A DNA stretch of 64,000 nt, from positions 1 to 64,000 of the forward strand of contig CAJQUN010001104.1 in NCBI GenBank assembly GCA_907163345.1, in the 5' to 3' direction. Below, one piece after another: positions 20,653 to 34,930 of the stretch. The translations under genes and the position numbers were made by a program. Numbering within the stretch: position 1 is the first letter of the stretch; each line of letters begins with the position of its first letter. Source of the stretch: Haberlea rhodopensis (taxonomy: Eukaryota; Streptophyta; Magnoliopsida; Lamiales; Gesneriaceae). The notes beneath the pieces are model-generated. The model was not told the DNA's origin and made no database searches. It saw only the letters and a program-made list of their open reading frames with translations.

Positions 20653-20665
20653 TAACGGTCTCACA
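20653..20665 (+). repeat. CRM right target duplication (TAACG) and terminal 8 bp of the element 2 LTR
   Basis: 20653-20657 repeats TAACG. 20658-20665 (GTCTCACA) completes the element 2 LTR with the expected CA end. Satellite DNA starts immediately after with GTGATGTACTC; the first five of those bases would be element 2's target duplication, but its partner lies off the window. Confidence 0.85.
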
Positions 20666-23600
20666 GTGATGTACTCAAAATAAATATTTGAATATTTGGG
20701 CAAATCGAAATTTATCAAAAAATAAAAAAACCTACGAAATTCTGAAAATTTCAAAAAACCTTCCTCCAAATAAGAAAATGATGTACTCAAGACTATATGT
20801 TAAAATTCCACAAATTGAATTGGTTTACAAAGATATATACTCGAATATTCACACAAAAAAATTTATGAAAAAAATAAAAAACGCCCGTAACTATGAAAAT
20901 TGCTCAAACACTTTTTACAACAAAGAAAATTATGTATTCAAAACACATAATCAAATTTGGCGCGAAATCCAAATTTCTAAAAAAAAATCAAAAGACTTTT
21001 TTAATTTGGGAAAATTTCTGAAAATCATCTTCCAACCGAGAAAATGTACTCAAGATTTGATGTTAAAATCCCATAAACTGATTTTTTTACAAAGACATTT
21101 ACTCAAATATTAGCGCAAAATCTCCTTACAACTAAGAAAATGATGTACTCAAGGCTTATACTCGAATATTCGCATAAAATCTTCATCCAACAAAGAAAAT
21201 GATGTATTCAAGATCTATAACTCGAATATTAGCACGAAATCGAAATTTATTAAAAATCAAAAAATGTGCTTAATGGTAAAAATTGCTAAAAGTTTCTTCC
21301 AACCAAGAAAATGATGTACTCAAGACATATACTTGAATGAATATTCAAAAAAAATAGAAATTTATCAAAAAATAAAATAAACATACGTAATTTTTGAATA
21401 TATAACTTCTTCCATCTAAAAAAATGATATACTCAAAAATATATACTTGAATATTTGGACAAATCGAAATTTATCAAAAAATTAAAAAAAAAAAACTTTC
21501 GAAATTCTGAAAATTTCGCAAAACCTTCTTTCAAAATAAGAAAATGGTGTAATAAAAAGACCAGATGTTAAAATTATAATATCTGAATTGCTTTACGAAG
21601 ACAAATACTTAAACATTCACACGAAAATGAAACTAATGAAAATAAAAATAAAAAAACGTCTGTAACTGTGAAAATTGCTCAAACACTTTTTCTAACAAAG
21701 AAAATGATGTATTCAAAACACATACTCGAATATTCGCATGAAATCAAAATTTCTAAAAAAAACCAAAAAACATACGTAATTTGTGAAAATTTCTCGAAAT
21801 CATCATCCAACCAAGAAAATGTACTAAAGATTTTATGTCAAAATTTCACGAATAGAATTTATTTACGAAGACTTATACTCGAATATTCGCACAAAATCTT
21901 CATCCAACAAAGAAAATGATGTCATATACTCGAATATTCGCACAAAAGAGAAATTTATCAAAAAATCAAATAACATATGTTATTTGTGAAATTATCTGAA
22001 TAATTTCTTCCAACTAAGAAAGTGATGTACTCAAAATAAATACTTGCATATTTGGGCAAATCGAAATTTATCAAAAAAAAAAAAAAAACCTACGAAATTC
22101 TGAAAATTTCTCAAAACCTTCCTCCAAATAAGAAAATGATGTACTCAAGACTAGATGTTAAAATTCCACAAATTGAATTGGTTTACAAAGACATATACTC
22201 GAATATTCACAAAAAAAAGAAATTTATGAAAAATAAATAAAAAACGGTCGTAACTATGAAAATTGCTCAAACACTTTTTCCATCAAAGAAAATGTTGTAT
22301 TCAAAACACATAATCAAATATTCGCACGAAATCCAAATTTCTAAAAAAATAAAAAGACTTTCGTAATTTGGGAAAATTTCTGAAAATCATCTTCCAACCG
22401 AGAAAATGTACTCAAGATTTGATGTTAAAATTCCACAAACTGAATTTTTTTACAAAGACATTTACTCAAATATTAGCACAAAATCTCCTTACAACTAAGA
22501 AAATGATGTACTCAAGGCTTATACTCGAATATTCGCATAAAATCTTCATCCAACAAAGAAAATGATGTACTGAAGATCTATAACTCGAATATTCCCACGA
22601 AATCGAAATTTATTAAAAAATCCAAAAACGTGCTTAATTGTAAAAATTGCTCAGAAGTTTCTTCCAACCAAGAAAATGATATACTCAAGATATATACTTG
22701 AATGAATATTCACACAAAATAGAAATTTATCAAAAAATAAAAAAAACATACGTAATTTTTGAATATAAGTTAATAACCTCTTCCATATAAGAAAATGATA
22801 TACTCAAAAATATATACATGAATATTTGGACAAATCAAAATTTATCAAAAAATTTAAAAAAAATAACTTTCGAAATTCTGAAAATTTCGCAAAACCTACT
22901 TTCCAAATAAGAAAATGATATAATAAAAAGACCAGATGTTAAAATTCTAATATCTGAATTGCTTTACGAAGACATATACCTAAACATTCACACGAAATGA
23001 AACTAATGAAAAAAAATAAAAACACGACTGTAACTGTTAAAATTGCTCAAACACATTCCTAACAAAAAAAAAGATGTTTTCAAAACACATACTCGAATAT
23101 TCGCATGAAATCCAAATTTCTAAAAAAATCAAAAAACTTACGTAATTTGTGAAAATTTCTCGAAATCATCATCCAACCAAGAAAATGTACTCAAGATTTG
23201 ATGTTAAAATTCCACAAATAGAATTTGTTTACGTAGACATATACTCGAATATTCGCACAAAATCTTCGTCCAACAAAGAAAATGATGTCCTATACTCGAA
23301 TATTCCCACAAAATAGAAATTAATCAAAAAACATATGTAATTTGTGAAATTATCTAAATAATTTCTTCTAACTAAGAAAGTGATGTACTCAAAATAAATA
23401 TTTGAATATTTGGGCAAATCGAAATTTATCAAAAAATAAAAAAACCTACGAAATTCTGAAAATTTAAAAAAACCTTCCTCCAAATAAGAAAATGATGTAC
23501 TCAAGACTATATGTTAAAATTTCACAAATTGAATTGGTTTACAAAGATATATACTCGAATATTCACACAAAAACAATTTATGAAAAAAATAAAAAACGCC

Positions 23601-26600
23601 CGTAACTATGAAAATTGCTCAAACACTTTTTACAACAAAGAAAATTATGTATTCAAAACACATAATCAAATTTGGCACGAAATCCAAATTTCTAAAAAAA
23701 ATCAAAAGACTTTTTTAATTTGGGAAAATTTCTGAAAATCATCTTCCAACCGAGAAAATGTACTCAAGATTTGATGTTAAACTCCCACAAACTGATTTTT
23801 TTACAAAGACATTTACTCAAATATTAGCACAAAATCTCCTTACAACTAAGAAAATGATGTACTCAAGGCTTATACTCGAATATTCGCATAAAATCTTCAT
23901 CCAACAAAGAAAATGATGTATTCAAGATCTATAACTCGAATATTCGCACGAAACCGAAATTTATTAAAAATCAAAAAATGCGCTTAAAGGTAAAAATTGC
24001 TAAAAAGTTTCTTCCAACCAAGAAAATGATGTACTCAAGATATATACTTGAATGAATATTCAAACCAAATAGAAATTTAACAAAAAATAAAAAAAACATA
24101 CGTAATTTTTGAATATATCTTAATAACTTCTTCCATCTAAGAAAATTATATACTCAAAAATATATACTTGAATATTTGGACAACTCGAAATTTATCAAAA
24201 AATTTTAAAAAAAACTTCCGAAATTTTGAAAATTTCGCAAAACCTTCTTTCCAAATTAGAAAATGGTGTAATAAAAAGACCAGATGTTAAAATTCTAATA
24301 TCTGAATTGCTTTACGAAGACCTATACTTAAACATTCACACGGAAATGAAACTAATGAAAAAAAATAAAAAAACGTCTGTAACTGTGATAATTGCTCAAA
24401 CACTTTTCCTAACAAAAAAAATGATGTATTCAAAACACATACTCGAATATTCGCATGAAATCAAAATTTCTAAAAAAATCAAAAAACTTACGTAATTTGT
24501 GAAAATTTCTCGAAATCATCATCCAACCAAGAAAATGTACTCAAGATTTGATGTTAAAATTCCACAAATAGAATTTGTTTACGAAGACATATACTCGAAT
24601 ATTAGCACAAAATCTTCATCAACAAAGAAAATGATGTCATATACTCGAATATTCGCACAAAATAGAAATTTATCAAAAAATAAAAAATCATATGTAATTT
24701 CTGAAATTATCTTAATAATTTCTTCCAACTAAGAAAGTGATGTACTCAAAATAAATACTTGAATATTTGGGCAAATCAAAGTTTATCAAAAAATAAAAAA
24801 AACCTACGAAATTCTGAAAATTTCTCAAAACTTTCCTCCAAATAAGAAAATGAGGTACTCAAGACTGGATGTTAATATTCCACAAATTGAATTGGTTTAG
24901 AGAGAAATATACTCGAATATTCACACAAAAAAGAAATTTATGAAAAAAATAAAAAAACGCCCAGAACTATGAAAATTGCTCAAACACTTTTTCCAACAAA
25001 GAAAATGGTGTACTAAAAAGACTAGATGTTAAAATTCTAATATCTGAATTGCTTTACGAAGACATATACTTAAACATTCACACGAAAATGAAACTAATGA
25101 AAAAAAATAAAAAAAAACGTCTGTAACTGTGAAAATTGCTCAAACACTTTTTATAACAAATAAAATGATGTATGCAAAACACATAATCGAATATTCGCGT
25201 GAAATCAAAATTTCTAAAAAAATCAAAAAACTTACGTAATTTGTGAAAATTTCTCAAAATCATCATCCAAACAAGAAAATGTACTCAAGATTTGATGTTA
25301 AAATTCCACAAATAGAATTTGTTTACGAAGAAATATTCTCGAATATTCGCACAAAATCTTAATAACAAAGAAAACGATATACTCAAGTCCTATACTCGCA
25401 CAAAATAGAAATTTATAAAAAAATCAAAAAACATATGTAATTTGTGAAATTATCTGAATAATTTCTTCCAACTAAGAAAGTGATGTACTCAAAATAAATA
25501 CTTGAATATTTGGACAAATCAAAATTTATCAAAAAACAAAAAAAAACCTACGAAATTCTGAAAATTTCTCAAAACCTTCCTCGAAATAAGAAAATGATGT
25601 ACTCAATACTAGATGTTAAAATTCCACAAATTGACTTGGTATACAAAGACATATACTCGAATATTCACACAAAAAAAAATTTATGAAAAAATTAAAAAAC
25701 GCCCAAAACTATGAAAATTGCTCAAACACTTTTTCCAACAAAGAAAATGTTGTATTCAAAACACATAATCAAATATTCGCACGAAATCCAAATTTCTAAC
25801 AAAATCAAAAGACTTTCGTAATTTGGGAAAATTTCTGAAAATCATCTTCCAACAGAAAAAATGTACTCAAGATTTGATGTTAAAATTCCACAAACTAAAT
25901 TTTTTTACAAAGACATTTACTCAAATATTAGCACAAAATCTCCTTACAACTAAGAAAATGATGTACTCAAGGCTTATACTCGAATATTCTCATAAAATCT
26001 TCATCCAACAATGAAAATGATGTACTCAAGATCTATAACTCGAATATTCGCACGAAATCGAAATTTATTAAAAACTCAAAAAACGTGCTTAAATGTAAAA
26101 ATTTCTCAAAGTTTCTTCCAACCAAGAAAATGATGTACTCAAGACATATACTTGAATGAATATTCACACAAAATAGAAATTTATAAAAAAAAAAAAAACA
26201 TACGTAATTTTTGAATATATCTTAATAACTTTTTCCATCTAAGAAAATGATATACTCAAAAATATATACTTGAATATTTGGACAAATCGAAATTTATCAA
26301 AAAAATAAAAAAAAAAAACTTCCGAAATTCTGAAAATTTCGCAAAACCTTCTTTCCAAATAAGAAAAATGGTGCACTAAAAAGACTAGATGCTAAAATTG
26401 TAATATCTGAATTGCTTTATGAAGACATATACTTAAATATTCACACGGAAATGAAACTAATGAAAAAAAATAAAAAAAGTCTGTTACTGTGAATTGCTCA
26501 AACACTTTTTCTAACAAAGAAAATGATGTATTCAAAACACATACTCGAATATTCGCATGAAATCAAAATTTCTAAAAAATTAAAAAAACTTACGTAATTT

Positions 26601-29600
26601 GTGAAAATTTCTCAAAATCATCATCCAACCAAGAAAATGTACTCAAGATTAATGTTAAAATTCCACAAATAGAATTTGTTTATGAAGACACATACTCGAA
26701 TGTTCGCACAAAATCTTCATCCAACAAAGAAAATGATGTCATATACTCGAATATTTGCACAAAATAGAAATTTATCAAAAAATCAAAAAACATATGTAAT
26801 TTGTGAAATTATCTTAATAATTTCTTCCAACTAAGAAAGTGATGTACTCAAAATAAATACTTGAATATTTGGACAAATCTAAATTTATCAAAAAATAAAA
26901 AAAACCTACGAAATTCTGAAAATTTCTCAAAACCTTCCTCGAAATAAGAAAATGATGTACTCAAAACTAGATGTTAAAATTCCACAAATTGAATTTGTTT
27001 ACAAAGACATATATTCGAATATTCACACAAAAAAGAAATTTATGAAAAAAAATAAAAAACGCCCGAAACTATGAAAATTGCTCAAACACTTTTTCCAACA
27101 AAGAAAATGTTGTTTTCAAAACACATAATCAAATATTCGCACGAAATCCAAATTTCTAAAAAAATCAAAAGACTTTCGTAATTTGGGAAAATTTCTGAAA
27201 ATCATCTTCCAACCGAGAAAATGTACTCAAGATTTGATGTTAAAATTCCACAAACTGAATTTTTTTACAAAGACATTTACTCAAATATTAGCACAAAATC
27301 TCCTTACAACTAAGAAAATGATGTACTAAAGGCTTATACTCGAATATTCTCATAAAATCTTCATCCAACAAAGAAAATGATGTACTCAAGATCTATAGCT
27401 CGAATATTCGCACGAAATCGAAATTTATTAAAAACTCAAAAAACGTGCTTAATTGTAAATATTGCTCAAAAGTTTCTTCCAACCAAGAAAATGATGTACT
27501 CAAGACATATAATTGAATGAATATTCACACAAAATAGAAATTTATAAAAAAAAAAAAACATACATAATTTTTGAATATATCTTAATAACTTCTTCCATCT
27601 AAGAAAATGATACACTCAAAAATATATACTTGAATATTTGGACAAATCGAAATTTATCAAAAAATTAAAAAAAAAAAAACTTCCGAAATTCTGAAAATTT
27701 CGTAAAACCTTCTTTCCAAATAAGAAAATGGTGTAATAAAAAGACCAGATGTTAAAATTCTAATATCTGAATTGCTTTACGAAGACATATACTTAAACAT
27801 TCACACGAAAATGAAACTAATGAAAAATAAATAAAAAAACGTATGTAACTGTGAAAATTAACACTTTTTCTAACAAAGAAAATGATGTATTCAAAACACA
27901 TACTCGAATATTTGCATGAAATCAAAATTTCTAAAAAAATCAAAAAACTTACGTAATTTGTGAAAATTTCTCGAAATCTGATTCCAACAAAGAAAATGTA
28001 CTAAAGATTTGATGTTAAAATTCCACAAATAGAATTTGTTTACGAAGACATATACTCGAATATTCGCACAAAATCTTCATCAACAAAGAAAATGATGTCA
28101 TATACTCGAATATTCGCACAAAATAGAAATTTATCAAAAAATCAAAAAACATATGTTATTTGTGAAATTATCTTAATATTTTCTTCCAACTAAGAAAGTG
28201 ATGTACTCAAAATAAATACTTGAATATTTGGACAAATCGAAATTTATCAAAAAATAAAAAAAACTTACGAAATTCTTAAAATTTCTCAAAACCTTCCTCC
28301 AAATAAGAAAATGATGTACTCAAGAGTAGATGTTAAAATTCCACAAATTGAATTGGTTTACAAAGACATATACTCGAATATTCACAAAAAAAAGAAATTT
28401 ATGAAAAAAATGAAAAACGGTCGTAACTATAAAAATTGCTCAAACACTTTTTCCAACAAAGAAAATGTTGTATTCAAAACACATAATCAAATATTCGCAC
28501 GAAATCCAAATTTCTAAAAAAGTCAAATGACTTTCGTAATTTGGGAAAATTTCTGAAAATCATCTTCCAACCGAGAAAATGTACTCAAGATTTGATGTTA
28601 AAATTCCACAAACTGAATTTTTTTACAAAGACATTTACTCAAATATTAGCACAAAATCTCCTTACAACTAAGAAAATGATGTACTCAAGGCTTATACTCG
28701 AATATTCTCATAAAACTTCATCCAACAAAGAAAATGATGTACTCAAGATCTATAACTCAAATATTCGCACGAAATCGAAATTTATTAAAAACTCAGAAAA
28801 CGTGCTTAATTGTAAAAATTGCTCAAAAGTTTCTTCCAACCAAGAAAATGATGTACTCAAGACATATACTAGAACAAATATTCACACAAAATAGAAATTT
28901 ATCAAAAAATAAAAAAAAACATACGTAATTTTTGAATATATCTTAATAACTTCTTCCATCTGAGAAAATGATATACTCAAAAATATATACTTGAATATTT
29001 AGACAAATCAAAATTTATCAAAAAATTAAAAAAAAACTTCCGAAATTCTGTAAATTTCGCAAAACCTTCTTTCCAAATAAGAAAATGGTGCACTAAAAAG
29101 ACTAGATACTAAAATCTAATATCAGAATTGCTTTACGAAGACATATACTTAAACATTCACACGGAAATGAAACAAATGAAAAAAAAATAAAAAAACGTCT
29201 GTAACTGTGAAAATTGCTCAAACACTTTTTCTAACAAAGAAAATGATGTATTCAAAACACATACTCGAATATTCGAATAAAATCAAAATTTCTAAAAAAA
29301 TAAAAAAACCTACGTAATTTGTGTAAATTTCTCGAATCATCATCCAACCAAGAAAATGTACTCAAGATTTGATGTTAAAATTCCATAAATAGAATTTGTT
29401 TACGAAGACATATACTCGAATATTCGCACAAAATCTTCATCAACAAAGAAAATGATGTCATATACTCGAATATTCGCACAAAATAGAAATTTATCAAAAA
29501 ATCAAAAAAACATATGTTATTTGTGAAATTATCTGAATATTTTCTTCCAACTAAGAAAGTTATGTACTCAAAATAAATACTTGAATATTTGGGCAAATCG

Positions 29601-32600
29601 AAATTTATCAAAAAATAAAAAAAACTTACGAAATTCTTAAAATTTCTCAAAACCTTCCTCCAAATAAGAAAATGATGTACTCAAGACTAGATGTTAAAAT
29701 TCCACAAATTGAATTGGTTTACAAAGACATATACTCGAATATTCACAAAAAAAAGAAATTTATGAAAAAAATAAAAAACGGTCGTAACTATAAAAATTGC
29801 TCAAACACTTTTTCCAACAAAGAAAATGTTGTATTCAAAACACATAATCAAATATTCGCACGAAATCCAAATTTCTAAAAAAGTCAAATGACTTTCGTAA
29901 TTTGGGAAAATTTCTGAAAATCATCTTCCAATCGAGAAAATGTACTCAAGATTTGATGTTAAAATTCCACAAACTGAATTTTTTTACAAAGACATTTACT
30001 CAAATATTAGTACAAAATCTCCTTACAACTAAGAAAATGATGTACTCAAGGCTTATACTCGAATATTCTCATAAAATCTTCATCCAACAAAGAAAATGAT
30101 TTACTCAAGATCTATAACTCAAATATTCGCACGAAATCGAAATTTATTAAAAACTCAGAAAACGTGCTTAATTGTAAAAATTGCTCAAAAGTTTCTTCCA
30201 ACCAAGAAAATGATGTACTCAAGACATATACTTGAACAAATATTCACACAAAATAGAAATTTATCAAAAAATAAAAAAAACATACGTAATTTTTGAATAT
30301 ATCTTAATAACTTCTTCCATCTGAGAAAATGATATACTCAAAAATATATACTTGAATATTTAGACAAATCAAAATTTATCAAAAAATTAAAAAAAAACTT
30401 CCGAAATTCTGTAAATTTCGCAAAACCTTCTTTCCAAATAAGAAAATGGTGCACTAAAAAGACTAGATACTAAAATCTAATATCAGAATTGCTTTACGAA
30501 GACATATACTTAAACATTCACACGGAAATGAAACAAATGAAAAAAAATAAAAAAACGTCTGTAACTGTGAAAATTGCTCAAACAATTTTTCTAACAAAGA
30601 AAATGATGTATTCAAAACACATACTCGAATATTCGAATAAAATCAAAATTTCTAAAAAAAAAAAAAAACCTACGTAATTTGTGTAAATTTCTCGAAATCA
30701 TCATCCAACCAAGAAAATGTACTCAAGATTTGATGTTAAAATTCCACAAATAGAATTTGTTTACGAAGACATATACTCGAATATTCGCACAAAATCTTCA
30801 TCAACAAAGAAAATGATGTCATATACTCGAATATTCGTACAAAATAGAAATTTATCAAAAAATCAAAAAAACATATGTTATTTGTGAAATTATCTGAATA
30901 TTTTCTTCCAACTAAGAAATTGATGTACTCAAAATAAATACTTGAATATTTGGGGAAATCGAAATTTATCAAAAAATAAAAAAAACTTACGAAATTCTTA
31001 AAATTTCTCAAAACCTTTCTCCAAATAAGAAAATGATGTACTCAAGACTAGATGTTAAAATTCCACAAATTGAATTGGTTTACAAAGACATATACTCGAA
31101 TATTCACAAAAAAAAGAAATTTATGAAATAAATAAAAAACGGTCGTGACTATAAAAATTGCTCAAACACTTTTTCCAACAAAGAAAATGTAGTATTCAAA
31201 ACACATAATCAAATATTCGCACGAAATCCAAATTTCTAAAAAAGTCAAAAGACTTTCGTAATTTGGGAAAATTTCTGAAAATCATCTTCCAACCGAGAAA
31301 ATGTACTCAAGATTTGATGTTAAAATTCGACAAACTGAATTTTTTTACAAAGACATTTACTCAAATATTAGCACAAAATCTCCTTACAACTAAGAAAATG
31401 ATGTACTCAAGGCTTATACTCGAATATTCTCATAAAATCTTCATCCAACAAAGAAAATGATGTGCTCAAGATCTATAACTCAAATATTCGCACGAAATCG
31501 AAAAAACTCAGAAAACGTGCTTAATTGTAAAAATTGCTCAAAAGTTTCTTCCAACCAAGAAAATGATGTACTCAAGACATATACTTGAACAAATATTCAC
31601 ACAAAATTGAAATTTATCAAAAAATAAAAAAAACATACGTAATTTTTGAATATATCTTAATAACTTCTTCCCTCTGAGAAAATGATATACTCAAAAATAT
31701 ATACTTGAATATTTGGACAAATCAAAATTTATCAAAAAATTAAAAAAAAACTTCCGAAATTCTGTAAATTTCGCAAAACCTTCTTTCCAAATAAGAAAAT
31801 GGTTCACTAAAAAGACTAGATGCTAAAATCTAATATCAGAATTGCTTTAAAGACATATACTTAAACATTCACACGGAAATGAAACAAATGAAAAATAAAA
31901 ATAAAAAAACGTCTGTAACTGTGAAAATTGCTCGAACACTCTTTCTAACAAAGAAAATGATGTATTCAAAACACATACTCGAATATTCGAATGAAATCAA
32001 AATTTCTAAAAAAATAAAAAAACCTACGTAATTTGTGAATATTTCTCAAAATCATCATCCAACCAAGAAAATGTACTCAATTTTTGATGTTAAAATTGCA
32101 CAAATATAATTTGTTTACGAAGACATATACTCAAATATTCGCACAAAATCTTCATCCAACAAAGAAAATGATGTCATATACTCGAATATTCGCACAAAAT
32201 AGAAATTTATCAAAAAACATATGTAATTTGTGAAATTGTCTTAATAATTTCTTCCAACTAAGAAAGTGATGTACTCAAAATAAATACTTGAATATTTGGA
32301 CAAAGCAAAAATTATCAAAAAATAAAAAAAAACCTACGAAATTCTAAAAATTTCTCAAAACCTTCCTCGAATAAGAAAATGATGTACTCAATACTAGATC
32401 TTAAAATTCCACAAATTGAATTTGTTTACAAAGACATATACTCGAATATTCACACAAAAAAGAAATTTATGAAAAAAAATAAAAAACGCCCGAAACTATG
32501 AAAATTGCTCAAACACTTTTTCCAACAAAGAAAATGTTGTATTCAAAACACATAATCAAATATTCGCACGAAATCCAAATTTCTAAAAAAATCAAAAGAC

Positions 32601-34865
32601 TTTCGTAATTTGGGAAAATTTCTGAAAATCATCTTCCAACCGAGAAAATGTACTCAAGATTTGATGTTAAAATTCCACAAACTGAATTTTTTTACAAAGA
32701 CATTTACTCAATTATTAGCACAAAATCTCCTTACAACTAAGAAAATGATGTACTCAAGGCTTATACTCGAATATTCGCATAAATTCTTCATGCAACAAAG
32801 AAAATGATGTACTCAAGATCTATAACTCGAATATTCGCACGAAATTGAAATTTATTAAAAAAATCAAAAAACGTGTTTAATTGTAAAAATTGCTAAAAAG
32901 TTTCTTCCAACCAAGAAAATGAAGTACTCAAGACATATACTTGAATGAATATTCAAACAAAATAGAAATTTATCAAAAAACATACGTAATTTTTGAATAT
33001 ATCTTAACTTCTTACATCTAAGAAAATGATATACTCAAAAATATATACTTGAATATTTGTACAAATCGAAATTTATCAAAAAATTAAAAAAAAAAACTTC
33101 CGAAATTCTGAAAATTTCGCAAAAACTTCTTTCCAAATAAGAAAATGGTGTAATAAAAAGACCAGATGTTAAAACTCTATTATCAGAATTGCTTTACGAA
33201 GACATATACTTAAACATTCACACGGAAATGAAACTAATGAAAAAAAAATAAAAAACGTATGTAAATGCGAAAATTGCTCAAACACTTTTTCTAACAAAGA
33301 AAATGATGTATTCAAAACACATACTCGAATATTCGCATGAAATCAAAATTTCTAAAAAAATCAAAAAACTTACGTAATTTGTGAAAATTTCTCAAAATCA
33401 TCATCCAACCAAGAAAATGTACTCAAGATTTGATGTTAAAATTCCACAAATAGAATTTGTTTACGAAGACATATACTCGAATATTCGCACAAAATCTTCA
33501 TCCAACAAAGAAAATGATGCTCAAGTCCTATACTCGCACAAAATAGAAATTTATCAAAAAATCAAAAAAACATATGTAATTTGTGAAATTATCTTAATAA
33601 TTTCTTCCAACTAAAATAGCGATGTACTCAAAATAAATATTTGAATATTTGGGCAAATCAAAATTTATCAAAAAATAAAAAAAAACCTACGAAATTCTGA
33701 AAATTTCCCAAAACCTTCCTCCAAATAAGAAAATGATGTACTAAGACTAGATGTTAAAATTTCACAAATTGAATTGGTTTACAAAGGCATATACTCGAAT
33801 ATTCACAAAAAAATCAAATTTATGAAAAAAAATAAAAAACGCCCGTAACTATGAAAATTGCTCAAACACTTTTTCCAAAAAAGAAAATGATATTTGGGAA
33901 AATTTCTGAATATCATCTTCCAACCGAGAAAATGTACTCAAGATTTGATGTTAAAATTCCACAAACTGAATTGTTTTTAAAAAAAAAAGACATTTACTCA
34001 AATATTAGCACAAAATCTCCTTACAACTAAGAAAATGATGTATTCAAGGCTTATACTCGAATATTCGCATAAAATCTTCATCCAACAAAGAAAATGATGT
34101 ACTCAAGATCTATAACTCGAATATTCGTACGAAATCGAAATTTATTAAAAAATCAAAAAATGTGCTTAATTGTAAAAATTGCTCAAAAGTTTCTTCCAAC
34201 CAAGAAAATGATGTACTCAAGACATATACTTGAATGAATATTCACACAAAATAGAAATTTATCAAAAAATAAAAAAAATATACGTAATTTTTGAATATAT
34301 TTTAATAACATCTTCCATCTAAGAAAATGATATACTCAAAAACATATACTTGAATATTTGGACAAATCGAAATTTATCAAAAAAATAAAAAAAAAACTTC
34401 TGAAATTCTGAAAATTTTGCAAAACCTTCTTTCCAAATAAGAAAATGGTGTACTAAAAAGACTAGATGTTAAAATTCTAATATCTGCATTGCTTTACGAA
34501 GACATATACTTAAACATTCACACGAAAATGAAACTAATGAAAAAAAATAAAAAAAACGTCTGTAACTGTGAAAATTGCTCAAACAATTTTTATAACAAAT
34601 AAAATGATGTATTCAAAACACATAATCGAATATTCGCATGAAATCAAAATTTCTAAAAAAATCAAAAAACTTACGTAATTTGTGAAAATTTCTCAAAATC
34701 ATCATTCAAACAAGAAAATATACTCAAGATTTGATGTTAAAATTCCACAAATAGAATTTGTTTACGAAGACATATACTCGAATATTCGCACAAAATCTTC
34801 ATCCAACAAAGAAAATGATGTACTCAAGTCCTATACTCGCACAAAATAGAAATTTATCAAAAAAT
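20666..34865. repeat. Satellite array, left block: about 10.5 units of a 1.36-kb higher-order repeat
   Basis: Unit starts, marked by TGATGTACTCAAAATAAAT, lie at about 20668, 22023, 23381, 24738, 25481, 26840, 28199, 29560, 30921, 32268 and 33620. Spacing is 1347-1361 bp except one 743-bp deleted unit (24738-25481). Each unit contains about twelve submonomers of 59-157 bp, each beginning near AAGAAAATGATGTACTCAAG and containing ATACTCGAATATTCGCAC and AAATTTATCAAAAAAT. DNA is strongly AT-rich with phased A-runs. Recurrent 60-120 residue reading frames are by-products of the repeats. No transposon or gene is seen inside. Cut on the right by the EPRV. Confidence 0.95.
24738..25480. repeat. Deleted 743-bp satellite unit
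   Basis: This unit jumps from the end of submonomer 2 (CTTTTTCCAACAAAGAAAATG) straight into submonomer 9 (GGTGTACTAAAAAGACTAG). It lacks about 615 bp, close to six submonomers. The breakpoint lies at the shared GAAAATG box, as expected for unequal exchange between paralogous submonomers. Confidence 0.85.
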
Positions 34866-34930
34866 CTTCCATCATATGAAGTAGTTTGATCTGTTGTTCT
34901 GAGTACTCGGTCATAGGTTGTTTGTCTTTT
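34866..34930 (-). other. 65-bp inverted EPRV fragment at the left junction
   Basis: It is the reverse complement of 35922-35986, differing at few positions, and directly abuts both satellite (left) and forward EPRV sequence (right). It represents a small fold-back or captured end. Confidence 0.9.

Larger units (their letters stand above)
9409..20665 (+). mobile_element. Element 2: 3' remnant of a Ty3/gypsy chromovirus, interrupted by CRM
   Basis: This is the 3' part of a plus-strand element related to element 1. It consists of integrase and chromodomain coding (9410-10936), a polypurine tract, and a 3' LTR starting TGTGATATCCCCG at 10949. That LTR is cut at 13378 by the CRM element and ends ...GGTCTCACA at 20665, where satellite DNA begins. 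The 5' side is cut by element 1 inside pol, so gag, protease and RT are outside the window. The span includes the CRM insertion (13379-20652), which is not part of element 2. It is the oldest of the three nested elements on this side. Confidence 0.9.

Noticed and set aside
20688..34800. Many 60-140-codon frames on both strands in the satellite (for example the recurring MGKFLKIIFQ-type peptides)
   Set aside because: They recur once per repeat unit in step with the satellite, vary with indels, are lysine/asparagine/isoleucine-rich from AT content, and match no family. They are by-products of the repeat.
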